Shown piece after piece: positions 15,695-21,823 of a stretch of 21,823 bases of DNA. The notes beneath the pieces were generated by a model. It worked only from the letters and a program-made list of their open reading frames with translations, did no database searches and had not been told where the DNA came from. The DNA lies in NCBI GenBank assembly GCA_946405205.1, contig CAMJGL010000023.1:1-21823 (forward strand), in the 5' to 3' direction. Every line of letters begins with the position of its first letter. Position 1 is the stretch's first letter. This DNA is from F23-B02 sp946405205 (GTDB taxonomy: Bacteria > Bacillota > Clostridia > Oscillospirales > Oscillospiraceae). Position numbers and translations under genes: made by a program.

Positions 15695-16999
15695 ATGGAG
15701 ACCGTCAGAAAGGAAATACTGCCCGGCGTGCATCTCACCGCTCTGCGCAGTGACAAGTTCAAAACCGGCTGTCTGAGCATCAATCTGCTCACTCAGCTTG
15801 AGCGCGAGACCGCTTCGATGAACGCGGTCATACCGTTCGTACTGCGCCGCGGCAGCAGATATCACACGGATATGGAGGCGGTCGCCTCGGCTCTGGACGG
15901 GCTTTACGGCAGCTATATCGAGCCCGTTGTTCGCAAGATCGGCGAGATCCAGTGCATCGGTTTTATAGCAAGCTTTGCCGACGACAGATACCTGCCCGCA
16001 GGCAGCGGCGTTTTTGAAAGCGTCGCCGGACTTTGCGGCGAGCTGCTGCTGACTCCCAACACCAAGGGCGGCCTGCTGCTCCCCTCATATGTTGAAAGCG
16101 AAAAGGAAAAGCTGCTTGAGAATATCCGCAGCCGCATAAATGACAAGCGCTCCTATGCGCTTTTCCGTCTGATCGAGGAGATGTGCTGCTACGAGCCCTT
16201 CGCCGTATCGCGCTACGGCAGCGAGGACACGGCTGAGAGCATCTATTACCAGAAGCTGACGAAGCATTACCGCAGGCTTCTCGCCGAGTCTCCCATCGAG
16301 ATATTCTACTGCGGCAGCCTCGACGGCGAAAAATGCTCCGACATCCTCTCCGAGGCGCTGTCGGGCATGCCCAGAGGCGAGATAAACTACGATATCGGAA
16401 CCGATATCCGCATGAACTCGGTTGACGAGGGCGTGCGCTGCTTTGAGGAGGAGCTTTCGGTCACTCAGGGCAAGCTCGTCATGGGCTACCGCCTCGGCGA
16501 CTGCATGGAGGATCCCGACCTTGCCGCGATCTATGTGTTCAACGCCGTATACGGCGGCTGCGTCACGTCAAAGCTCTTTATGAACGTGCGCGAAAAGCTC
16601 TCGCTGTGCTACTACGCAAGCTCCTCCGTCGATACCCACAAGGGGCTGATGCTCATCTCCTCCGGCGTGGATTTTGACAAGTTTGAAGCTGCAAAGGCTG
16701 AGATCCTCGCCCAGCTTGAGACCGTCAAAAACGGCGATATAAGCGACGAGGAGCTCGAGGCCGCGAAAAAAAGCGTCGCCTCCGACCTCAGGGCCGCCAT
16801 GGACTCGCAGTTTAATCTCGAGGGCTTTTATCTGGCAAACGTCATTGACGGGCTGGATTTTGACCCGATGGAGCTTGCCGCTCTTGTCGAGGGCGTCGGC
16901 AGGGACGATGTGGTGAGCATTGCGCGGAGCCTCGTGCCCGACGCAGTCTATTTCCTCCGCGGAAACGGCGGAGAGGAGGTGCAGCCCGATGAAGCATAA
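15695..16999 (+). CDS. yfmF: YfmF-type M16 peptidase-like protein, non-catalytic partner
   Basis: The 434-residue protein has the two-lobed fold of M16 (pitrilysin/processing peptidase-like) proteins but lacks the HXXEH zinc motif. Where active members carry it, the sequence runs NAVIPFVLRRGSRYHTDM. The later segment VTSKLFMNVREKLSLCYYASS is typical of the C-terminal lobe. In Bacillus the equivalent gene, with its active partner, is linked to modification of elongation factor P; whether that role applies here is inference. The start ATG 15695 has AAGGAGG with a 7-nt spacer; an upstream in-frame ATG (15644) has none. The 3' end overlaps yfmH by 11 nt, which fits an obligate two-subunit enzyme. 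Confidence 0.88.
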   Translation: METVRKEILPGVHLTALRSDKFKTGCLSINLLTQLERETASMNAVIPFVLRRGSRYHTDMEAVASALDGLYGSYIEPVVRKIGEIQCIGFIASFADDRYLPAGSGVFESVAGLCGELLLTPNTKGGLLLPSYVESEKEKLLENIRSRINDKRSYALFRLIEEMCCYEPFAVSRYGSEDTAESIYYQKLTKHYRRLLAESPIEIFYCGSLDGEKCSDILSEALSGMPRGEINYDIGTDIRMNSVDEGVRCFEEELSVTQGKLVMGYRLGDCMEDPDLAAIYVFNAVYGGCVTSKLFMNVREKLSLCYYASSSVDTHKGLMLISSGVDFDKFEAAKAEILAQLETVKNGDISDEELEAAKKSVASDLRAAMDSQFNLEGFYLANVIDGLDFDPMELAALVEGVGRDDVVSIARSLVPDAVYFLRGNGGEEVQPDEA

Positions 17000-18263
17000 A
17001 AATTACAGTAAGATAGGCGAAAACCTTTACACAGCGGAGCTTCGCAACGGGCTCAGGATAAATGTCGTCACAAAGCCCGGCTTCCGGCTCTCCTACGCGG
17101 TTTTTGCGACCAATTACGGCGGCGCACACCGCAGATTCTTCTTAAACGGCCGCTGGCACGATACTCCCGCGGGCGTGGCTCACTTCCTCGAGCACAAGAT
17201 GTTTGATATGCCCGACGGGGACAACGCTCTCAGCGTTCTCTCCGCCAACGGCGCCCAGCCCAACGCCTTCACCTCCAGCGGCATGACCGCCTATTATTTT
17301 GACTGCACCTCGGGCTTTGAGGAAAACCTGCGCATGCTGCTGAAGTTCGTGTCCACCCCCTACTTCACCGACGAGACCGTGCAGAAGGAGCAGGGCATCA
17401 TCGGACAGGAGATATGCATGGTCGAGGACAATCCCGGCTATGTCGTCTACAATCGGCTCATGCGTATGCTGTATGAGCACAACCCCATCCGCGATCAGGT
17501 GGCAGGCAGCACCGAGAGCATCGCGCAGATAAGCGCCGATACACTTTATAACTGCCACAAGGCCTTTTATTCCCCCTCCAACATGACCCTTTGCGTGGCC
17601 TCCGACTTCAGTCCGGAGAAGATAATCGCGATCGCTGAGGAGATACTCCCCGCCGAGCGCGCCGAGGTGCCCGAGGCGGACATGGGTGCCAAGGAGAGCG
17701 ATATGCCCGTCAGGACCTTCAACGAGGAAAATATGGAGGTATCCGCGCCGCAGTTTCTCATCGGCGCAAAGGTCGCTCCCGCTCCCGACGGCGATGAGCT
17801 GCTGCGTCAGAAGATAGTGGCCCAGCTTGCCCTGCGCGTACTGTTCGGCACCTCGGGCAGCTTCTACAACCGTTTGTATTCCGAGGGGCTTCTAAACCGC
17901 GACTATGACTATGAGATAGACTACACCGCCGGTACCGCGACCGTCATCCTCGGCGGTGAGAGCGCGGATCCCCGCCGCGTACTCGACGAGATAAATCGGG
18001 CGATAGCCTCGGTTAAAGCCAACGGTCTTGACAAGGCCGCCTTTGAGGCGGCAAAGCGCGCCTCCTTCGGCGCAAGGCTGCGCGGTCTTGAGGATTTTGA
18101 CAGTCTCTGCCTTGCTCTTGCCGACGGCGTTTTCGGCGGCTACTGCTTCCTTGACTGCTTTGACGTTCTTGAGAGCGTCGGCATTGAGGAATGCGAGGCC
18201 TTCCTGACCGAGTTCATGGCTCCCGACAGGCTGGCCATGAGCGTTATATCCCCCGTAAAATAA
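16989..18263 (+). CDS. yfmH: YfmH-type M16 zinc metallopeptidase
   Basis: This 424-residue M16 peptidase carries the inverted zinc motif HFLEH at residues 65-69. A downstream glutamate in the segment EQGIIGQEI (Glu141) is the likely third zinc ligand. DNPGY follows, as in this subfamily. It is therefore the catalytic partner of the HXXEH-less YfmF encoded just upstream. The start ATG 16989 lies inside the end of yfmF and is preceded by GAGGAGG; an upstream in-frame ATG at 16920 lies deep in yfmF and is rejected. The natural substrate is not known from the sequence. lgt follows after 18 nt. Confidence 0.92.
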   Translation: MKHKNYSKIGENLYTAELRNGLRINVVTKPGFRLSYAVFATNYGGAHRRFFLNGRWHDTPAGVAHFLEHKMFDMPDGDNALSVLSANGAQPNAFTSSGMTAYYFDCTSGFEENLRMLLKFVSTPYFTDETVQKEQGIIGQEICMVEDNPGYVVYNRLMRMLYEHNPIRDQVAGSTESIAQISADTLYNCHKAFYSPSNMTLCVASDFSPEKIIAIAEEILPAERAEVPEADMGAKESDMPVRTFNEENMEVSAPQFLIGAKVAPAPDGDELLRQKIVAQLALRVLFGTSGSFYNRLYSEGLLNRDYDYEIDYTAGTATVILGGESADPRRVLDEINRAIASVKANGLDKAAFEAAKRASFGARLRGLEDFDSLCLALADGVFGGYCFLDCFDVLESVGIEECEAFLTEFMAPDRLAMSVISPVK

Positions 18264-18281
18264 GTTTTTAAAGGTATTCAT

Positions 18282-19172
18282 ATGAATTTTTTAAGCGCGA
18301 CCATGCTTCGGGGAGCTGAGATCAGCTTCCCCATGCTGGGGGACTGGAGCGTCGATCCCCCCTACAGCTTCACGGTCTTCGGATTCGAGATATATTTCTA
18401 CGGCGTTATCATCGCGGCGGCCTTTATCCTCGCCGCCCTGTTCTGCGCAAGAAAGGCCGCCGAATTCGGTCTGACCTCCGACGACCTGTTCGACTTTGTG
18501 ATATGGCTCATACCCGCCTGCATCATCGGCGCAAGGCTCTACTATGTGCTGTTCAAGCTCGACTATTTCATCGCAAACCCCTCAAAGATATTTTCCCTGC
18601 GCGACGGCGGGCTTGCCATCTACGGCGGCATCATCGCCGGCGTTATCACCGGTATCATATGGAGCCGGAGGAAAAAGATTCCCGTTTTCGCCGCCGGCGA
18701 CCTTGCCGCCTTCGGCCTGCTCATCGGTCAGGCCGTCGGCCGCTGGGGCAACTTCATAAACCGTGAGGCCTTCGGCGCGGAGACCGACGTTTTCTGCCGC
18801 ATGGGGCTCACCATGCCCGGGCAGGAGACACTGTACGTCCACCCCACCTTTCTATACGAAAGCCTGTGGAACCTCGCGGGGCTCATCATACTGTGCGTTC
18901 TGTCAAAGCTCGGCAAGAGAAAATATGACGGGCAGTTTTTCTGGACCTACATATTATGGTACGGCCTGGGCAGGGCATGGATAGAGGGACTGCGCACGGA
19001 CAGCCTGTATATAGGCTCGACCGACATCCGCGTATCCCAGCTTCTGGCCGCGGTGAGCGCGCTTGCCGCACTCATTGTTCTGATAATAAACGCAAAAAAG
19101 GCTCACAAGCCCGAGGATATGTTCGTAAACAGAAAAAAACATGAAAACGAATCACCCAAGGAGGGAGAATAA
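18282..19172 (+). CDS. lgt: Prolipoprotein diacylglyceryl transferase Lgt
   Basis: Lgt transfers diacylglycerol from phosphatidylglycerol to the lipobox cysteine of prolipoproteins, the first step of lipoprotein maturation. The 296-residue protein is strongly hydrophobic with about seven membrane segments. It carries the family signature GRWGNFINREAFG (153-165), GARLYYV (83-89) and a C-terminal GLGRAWIEGLRTDS containing the conserved arginines. At the site of the Escherichia coli His103 it has Tyr in GLAIYGG. I recall Tyr as common in clostridial Lgt, so this is probably not a defect. AAGG lies 7 nt before ATG 18282. The C-terminal tail is charged and cytoplasmic. The stop is 2 nt before the next gene. 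Confidence 0.96.
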   Translation: MNFLSATMLRGAEISFPMLGDWSVDPPYSFTVFGFEIYFYGVIIAAAFILAALFCARKAAEFGLTSDDLFDFVIWLIPACIIGARLYYVLFKLDYFIANPSKIFSLRDGGLAIYGGIIAGVITGIIWSRRKKIPVFAAGDLAAFGLLIGQAVGRWGNFINREAFGAETDVFCRMGLTMPGQETLYVHPTFLYESLWNLAGLIILCVLSKLGKRKYDGQFFWTYILWYGLGRAWIEGLRTDSLYIGSTDIRVSQLLAAVSALAALIVLIINAKKAHKPEDMFVNRKKHENESPKEGE

Positions 19173-19174
19173 CA

Positions 19175-19579
19175 ATGGCAGACTACAAAAGCATCCTTAA
19201 AGGAACGATAAACTCCGTAGCAAACAAGGCAAAGCAGTACGTCGAAAGCGGCGCGCTGAAGGACACCTATGACAAGGGCAGCACCGCCGCGAAGTGCTAC
19301 GCAAACATCGCAAAGCTCACCCTGCAGATAAACGGCGAGCTCGAGGAGCAGAAAAAGGTGTTCATCGAGATAGGCAGGCTGTGCTACGACGAGCACCGCG
19401 ACGCTCCGGACGCCCGCTACGCCCAGCTTTTCGAGGAGCTGCAGACCATGGACGAGAAGATCGAGGCCATGCGCGAGGAGCTTGAGGCGGCAAAGGCGGC
19501 GGTTGAGGCGGCCAAGGCCTCCGGCGCCGATGTCGGCGACAACATTATTATAGATAACGGGAGCGCCGGCGATGAATGA
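19175..19579 (+). CDS. Small coiled-coil protein of unknown function
   Basis: I do not recognise this 134-residue protein. It starts MADYKSILKGTINSVANKAK, an amphipathic helix. The middle part (about 45-75, LTLQINGELEEQKKVFIEIG) and a long Glu/Ala-rich stretch (about 86-116) are predicted coiled coil, followed by an acidic unstructured tail. It has a single internal cysteine pattern too sparse for a zinc site, no signal peptide and no membrane segment. ATG 19175 is preceded by AAGGAGGG with a 9-nt spacer that overlaps the lgt stop. Its last codons overlap the nitroreductase start by 8 nt, so it is a real, translated member of the operon. A structural or envelope-associated scaffold role is only a guess. 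Confidence 0.85.
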   Translation: MADYKSILKGTINSVANKAKQYVESGALKDTYDKGSTAAKCYANIAKLTLQINGELEEQKKVFIEIGRLCYDEHRDAPDARYAQLFEELQTMDEKIEAMREELEAAKAAVEAAKASGADVGDNIIIDNGSAGDE

Positions 19580-20090
19580 TACAATAAATTGTCTTTTAAA
19601 CCGCAGAAGCGTAAGAGCCTACAGGCCCGAGCAGATAAAGCCCGAGGAGCTTGAGGAGATACTTCAGGCAGGACTGTACGCGCCCAGCGCCATGAACCGC
19701 CAGTCGGCGGTCATGCTCGTTATCCAGAACAGAGAGACGATATCCATGCTCTCGCGGCTCAACGCCGAGGTGATGGGGCGGGATACCGACCCATTTTACG
19801 GAGCGCCAACCGTTATAGTCGTCCTCGCAGACAAGAACGCCCCGAATCATGTTCAGGACGCCAGCCTCGTCATGGGCAATATGATGAATGCGGCCTTTTC
19901 CCTCGGTGTGGATTCCTGCTGGATAAACAGAGCCCGCGAGGTATTTGAGATGCCGGAGGCAAGGGCGCTGCTGCGCGAAAAGGGCATAAGCGACGACTAT
20001 GTCGGCGTCGGAAACTGCATTCTCGGCTATCGCAGCGGCGAGCTGCCCGCGGCTCCGCCCCGCAGAGAGGGCAGGATAATAAAGCTGTAA
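19572..20090 (+). CDS. Nitroreductase family protein (FMN-dependent oxidoreductase)
   Basis: The 172-residue protein is a small member of the nitroreductase superfamily of FMN-dependent, NAD(P)H-using dimeric enzymes. Seen are the N-terminal phosphate/FMN-contact segment RRSVRAYRPEQI (11-22), APSAMNRQ (about 37-44), the central AFSLGVDSCWINRAREVF and the C-terminal GVGNCILGYRSG followed by a basic patch. The true substrate cannot be told. It starts inside the end of the upstream coiled-coil gene, with GGGAG 8 nt before the ATG, and is the last gene of the plus-strand run before a strong terminator. Confidence 0.92.
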   Translation: MNDTINCLLNRRSVRAYRPEQIKPEELEEILQAGLYAPSAMNRQSAVMLVIQNRETISMLSRLNAEVMGRDTDPFYGAPTVIVVLADKNAPNHVQDASLVMGNMMNAAFSLGVDSCWINRAREVFEMPEARALLREKGISDDYVGVGNCILGYRSGELPAAPPRREGRIIKL

Positions 20091-20098
20091 AAAACTGA

Positions 20099-20131
20099 AA
20101 AAATCACGGATCCGTCAGATCCGTGATTTTT
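20099..20131. terminator. Bidirectional intrinsic terminator
   Basis: A perfect 14-bp inverted repeat, AAAAATCACGGATC and its complement, encloses the 5-nt loop CGTCA. It has A-runs on the left and T-runs on the right, so it can end transcription both from the nitroreductase gene and from the converging muramidase gene. The right arm reaches the first base of the muramidase stop codon. Confidence 0.93.
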
Positions 20132-21006
20132 CATTTTTCAAACATCATATTCAGGTCGCAGTCGCCGTTTATTCCCGGGACGGCGCCGCGGAAGCTGTAC
20201 TGCCAGACGGTGTGCGCGTAATAGAAATAAGGATAGCTGCCGACGCCTGCGCACCAGAGCATATAATCCTGAAGCCGGCTGAGATCATAGCCGTGATAGC
20301 CCGTGTCGTTATACACATACACCCCGGGCCCGAAGCCCGCCGCCTTCATCTCCTCGCAGAAGGTCACGGCGCACTCCGTCAGCGTTTCATTGTCCAGCGC
20401 ATGGGTGCGCGCATCGGAGTCGACTATCCGCTCCCAGTCGAAAAACACCGGCAGGTCAAGCTCTCTGTCCCCGATGAGCTCCAGCACATACCGTGCCTCC
20501 TCACGGGCTTCCTCCACGCTTATTGCCTGGGAAAAGAAATACGCTCCCACCCGGAGCCCGGCAGAGCGCGCCCCCTCAAGGTTTTCGAGGAATTTATCGT
20601 CGCTGTAAAGCTCGCCGCTGCCGTAATACCTGCCGCCGGCGCGAAGCACCGCGAAGCGCACGCCGCTGTCATACACGGCCTGCCAGTCGATATCGCCCTG
20701 AAACTGCGAAACGTCAACGCCGCGGCTGGCCTTGTATTCGCCGCCGACATAGGTGAGGTTTCCCTCGGGGTCCGCGGCGAAATCGTCCTTTTCAAAGGTG
20801 TTTTTCGGGACGTCCTCCTCCGGCACGATCCAGACGTAGCTCTCGCCGTTGAATACCTCCACCATGCCGTAATGGGGATCGTTCCCGATCTCCGCACGGC
20901 GGTCAAAATGCTGAACCACCGCATACACGGCCAGCAGCAGGGCGGCGAGGGCAATGATGATATACAGGGGCCTTATGCGTATTTTAGGTTTTCTTTTTGT
21001 CTTCAT
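20131..21006 (-). CDS. Membrane-anchored GH25 muramidase (lysozyme)
   Basis: GH25 enzymes cut the beta-1,4 bond between N-acetylmuramic acid and N-acetylglucosamine in peptidoglycan. The 291-residue protein has a basic N-terminus and one hydrophobic segment (about 14-31) that acts as an uncleaved anchor or signal. A spacer of about 65 residues follows, then a GH25 domain from GVDVSQFQGDIDW (Asp98) through VFFDWE (Asp190 and Glu192, the catalytic DXE pair) to WQYSFRGAVPGINGDCDLNM at the C-terminus. No separate wall-binding repeats are present. The ATG at 21006 lies only 6 nt after a TATAAT element, and the nearest AGGAGGGG is about 21 nt upstream, so initiation may be leaderless. It could serve wall remodelling or degrade competitors; context does not decide. 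Confidence 0.94.
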   Translation of the reverse strand: MKTKRKPKIRIRPLYIIIALAALLLAVYAVVQHFDRRAEIGNDPHYGMVEVFNGESYVWIVPEEDVPKNTFEKDDFAADPEGNLTYVGGEYKASRGVDVSQFQGDIDWQAVYDSGVRFAVLRAGGRYYGSGELYSDDKFLENLEGARSAGLRVGAYFFSQAISVEEAREEARYVLELIGDRELDLPVFFDWERIVDSDARTHALDNETLTECAVTFCEEMKAAGFGPGVYVYNDTGYHGYDLSRLQDYMLWCAGVGSYPYFYYAHTVWQYSFRGAVPGINGDCDLNMMFEK

Positions 21007-21012
21007 GCCGTC

Positions 21013-21041
21013 ATTATAACAGCTTTTTCCCCTCCTGTAAA
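21013..21041 (-). promoter_or_regulatory. Promoter directly before the GH25 gene
   Basis: On the minus strand TTTACA (21041-21036) and a perfect TATAAT (21018-21013) are separated by 17 nt in the 40-nt gap before the muramidase start. The expected transcription start falls on or within about one base of the ATG, predicting a leaderless transcript. A Shine-Dalgarno-like AGGAGGGG lies inside the promoter spacer and would be absent from that transcript. Confidence 0.65.
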
Positions 21042-21046
21042 CCGTC

Positions 21047-21361
21047 TCAATCTTCCAGAGCCGACATAAGGGCTCTCCCGCCGTAGCGCAGGCAGGTCTT
21101 CAGGCGCTCGCGGCCGCGCTTTATCGTGCGGCTGACGGTGGATATATGCAGCCCCATCTCATCGGCGATATCCTGCATCTGCATCTGCTCGATGTAATAC
21201 ATATGCACAAGCTGGCTCTGGCGGGGCGTGAGCTCGCGCTCGAGTGCCCGCCGCACAGCCTCCGTCATCCCCTGACCGCCGGCCCCGACGGCCTTGATAT
21301 ACTGCCGCAGAGCCATGTACTCCTCCTGCTTAGCAAACATATTCAGCTTCTTTTTCTGCAT
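21047..21361 (-). CDS. Small sigma-70 region 4-like HTH protein
   Basis: The 104-residue protein has a basic N-terminal part and a clear sigma region 4 / LuxR-like helix-turn-helix at about 44-92. In it, LTPRQSQLVHMYYIEQMQMQDIADEMG is followed by the recognition helix HISTVSRTIKRGRERL. It lacks sigma region 2 and so is not a complete sigma factor; it may act as a DNA-binding regulator or a split or accessory sigma. I chose ATG 21361 because GGAG lies 9 nt upstream; ATG 21340 is the alternative, and longer in-frame starts run back through the upstream gene. It overlaps the upstream 80-codon gene by about 32 nt, suggesting translational coupling. The membrane-anchored muramidase follows 40 nt later. 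Confidence 0.8.
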   Translation of the reverse strand: MQKKKLNMFAKQEEYMALRQYIKAVGAGGQGMTEAVRRALERELTPRQSQLVHMYYIEQMQMQDIADEMGLHISTVSRTIKRGRERLKTCLRYGGRALMSALED

Positions 21362-21572
21362 TCTTATCATCTCCGTAGTAGTTTTCAAGATAGCGTGAGG
21401 TGGCAATGCTGTCCCGCGCCATGGCGCCGAGTATGTATATCCTCCGCCGCAGCCGGAGCCTGTCCGTTTCGCACAGCTCCTCGCGCTCAAGCATCAGGCT
21501 CAGCTCCTCCTGTCTTCGGCGGCATTGCTCCCCGCTTTTTCTGTATTCTGACGACAGCTGTAACAGCGTCAT
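21330..21572 (-). CDS. Small helical protein of unknown function, partner of the HTH gene
   Basis: I do not recognise this 80-residue protein. It is highly charged and predicted all-helical: SSEYRKSGEQCRRRQEELSL and LEREELCETDRLRLRRRIYI suggest a helical hairpin or coiled coil, followed by GAMARDSIATSRYLENYYGD. It has no signal peptide or membrane segment. I prefer the ATG at 21572 because GGAGGG ends 6 nt before it; the ATG at 21578 directly abuts that site. The overlap with the sigma-region-4-like gene suggests the two products work together, for example as binding partner and DNA-binding subunit. That is inference only. Confidence 0.7.
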   Translation of the reverse strand: MTLLQLSSEYRKSGEQCRRRQEELSLMLEREELCETDRLRLRRRIYILGAMARDSIATSRYLENYYGDDKNAEKEAEYVC

Positions 21573-21622
21573 TTTCATCCCTCCGTCCGTGAAAAATATT
21601 TGCCGATTTTGAAATTTTATTG

Positions 21623-21651
21623 TTGACAAACCTTATGCGGTTTGCTATTAT
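21623..21651 (+). promoter_or_regulatory. Strong promoter of the tRNA-Thr/tRNA-Tyr cluster
   Basis: A perfect TTGACA (21623-21628) and TATTAT (21646-21651) are separated by 17 nt. The predicted start lies about 10 nt before the tRNA-Thr gene. The spacer holds a perfect 6-bp inverted repeat, CAAACC-TTATGC-GGTTTG (21627-21644). The stretch 21573-21668 holds no gene; no clear opposing promoter for the minus-strand small genes was found in it. Confidence 0.85.
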
Positions 21652-21668
21652 ATTCAAGCCGGTATCGT

Positions 21669-21744
21669 GCTGGTGTAGCTCAGTTGGTAGAGCAGCTGAT
21701 TTGTAATCAGCAGGTCGGGGGTTCGAGTCCGTCCACCAGCTCCA
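21669..21744 (+). tRNA. tRNA-Thr (anticodon TGT)
   Basis: A complete 76-nt cloverleaf with encoded CCA. The acceptor stem is GCTGGTG/CACCAGC with discriminator T, and the D arm is GCTC/GAGC. The anticodon stem GCTGA/TCAGC encloses a loop with TGT at 21702-21704, which reads ACA. The T loop is TTCGAGT. The third T-stem pair appears to be G (21719) opposite G (21731), a mismatch. The other T-stem pairs include one G-T. Confidence 0.97.
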
Positions 21745-21771
21745 CCGAACGTTGAATTTCATATTGCATAT

Positions 21772-21823
21772 GGGGGATTTCCCGAGTGGCCAAAGGGGAC
21801 AGACTGTAAATCTGCTGGCAATG
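21772..21823 (+). tRNA. tRNA-Tyr (anticodon GTA), truncated by the window end
   Basis: The gene begins GGGGGAT, followed by the D arm CCCGAGTGGCCAAAGGGG. The anticodon stem-loop is CAGACTGTAAATCTG, with anticodon GTA at 21806-21808. The start of a long class II variable arm (CTGGCAATG) is visible. This pattern is specific for bacterial tRNA-Tyr. The rest lies beyond the window. It is 27 nt after tRNA-Thr and shares its promoter. Confidence 0.93.

Noticed and set aside
15695..16999. Missing HXXEH motif in the first M16 gene as evidence of a pseudogene
   Set aside because: The frame is full length, and M16 peptidases of this type commonly pair one inactive and one active subunit; the active partner is the next gene.
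18282..19172. Tyr instead of His at the Escherichia coli His103 site of Lgt as a sign of inactivity
   Set aside because: The surrounding signature is intact, and to my recollection Tyr at this place is common in clostridial Lgt.
20212..21069. 285-codon plus-strand open frame opposite the muramidase
   Set aside because: The minus-strand GH25 frame has catalytic motifs and a membrane anchor; this one has neither.
21487..21762. Minus-strand open frame containing DSNPRPADYKSAALPTELHQ
   Set aside because: This peptide is the antisense translation of the tRNA-Thr gene, a well-known false annotation. The frame crosses the tRNA and the small upstream gene.

Overview
The window looks like chromosome from a GC-rich member of the Clostridia, most like the Oscillospirales/Ruminococcaceae group. 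The reasons are the Firmicutes gene order ylxM-ffh-rpsP-khpA-rimM-trmD, the YfmF/YfmH M16 peptidase pair, a clostridial-type Lgt, AGGAGG-type ribosome binding sites, and tRNA genes with an encoded CCA. The taxon is inferred from gene content only; no search was run. I see no CRISPR array, insertion sequence or clear prophage.

The left half (1-8290) lies on the minus strand. A sigma-A-type promoter (8329-8357) drives ylxM, ffh, rpsP, khpA, rimM, trmD and rsmA, which serve protein targeting and ribosome/tRNA maturation. trmD is read in one frame with a GNAT acetyltransferase, but an A7 run at the junction suggests two genes that would overlap by ATGA. Downstream, behind its own likely promoter, is pckG (GTP-dependent PEP carboxykinase), then a 5'-complete but truncated pyruvate phosphate dikinase gene. 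Together these two control the PEP/pyruvate/oxaloacetate node.

The middle and right part (8441-20090) lies on the plus strand. One 7.2-kb gene encodes a 2399-residue membrane protein with the domain order of cyclic beta-1,2-glucan synthases: membrane-embedded GT84, a GH189-type cyclisation domain and a GH94 phosphorylase-like domain. It is followed by yfmF, yfmH, lgt, a small coiled-coil protein of unknown function and a nitroreductase. These are tightly spaced and probably one transcript, ending at a strong bidirectional terminator (20099-20131).

The right end holds a minus-strand cluster: an 80-residue unknown protein, a small sigma-region-4-like HTH protein and a membrane-anchored GH25 muramidase. 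Two plus-strand tRNA genes follow, tRNA-Thr(TGT) and tRNA-Tyr(GTA, cut by the window end), behind a near-consensus promoter.

Two observations stand out. First, the 10-mer TTATGTWAAC occurs seven times, always on the plus strand and in all three codon phases, only within the GH94-coding part of the giant gene. Second, the A7 junction between trmD and the GNAT could be a real fusion, a slippage site or a sequence error. No stretch over 300 bases lacks a gene; the longest gap is the divergent promoter region at 8291-8440.
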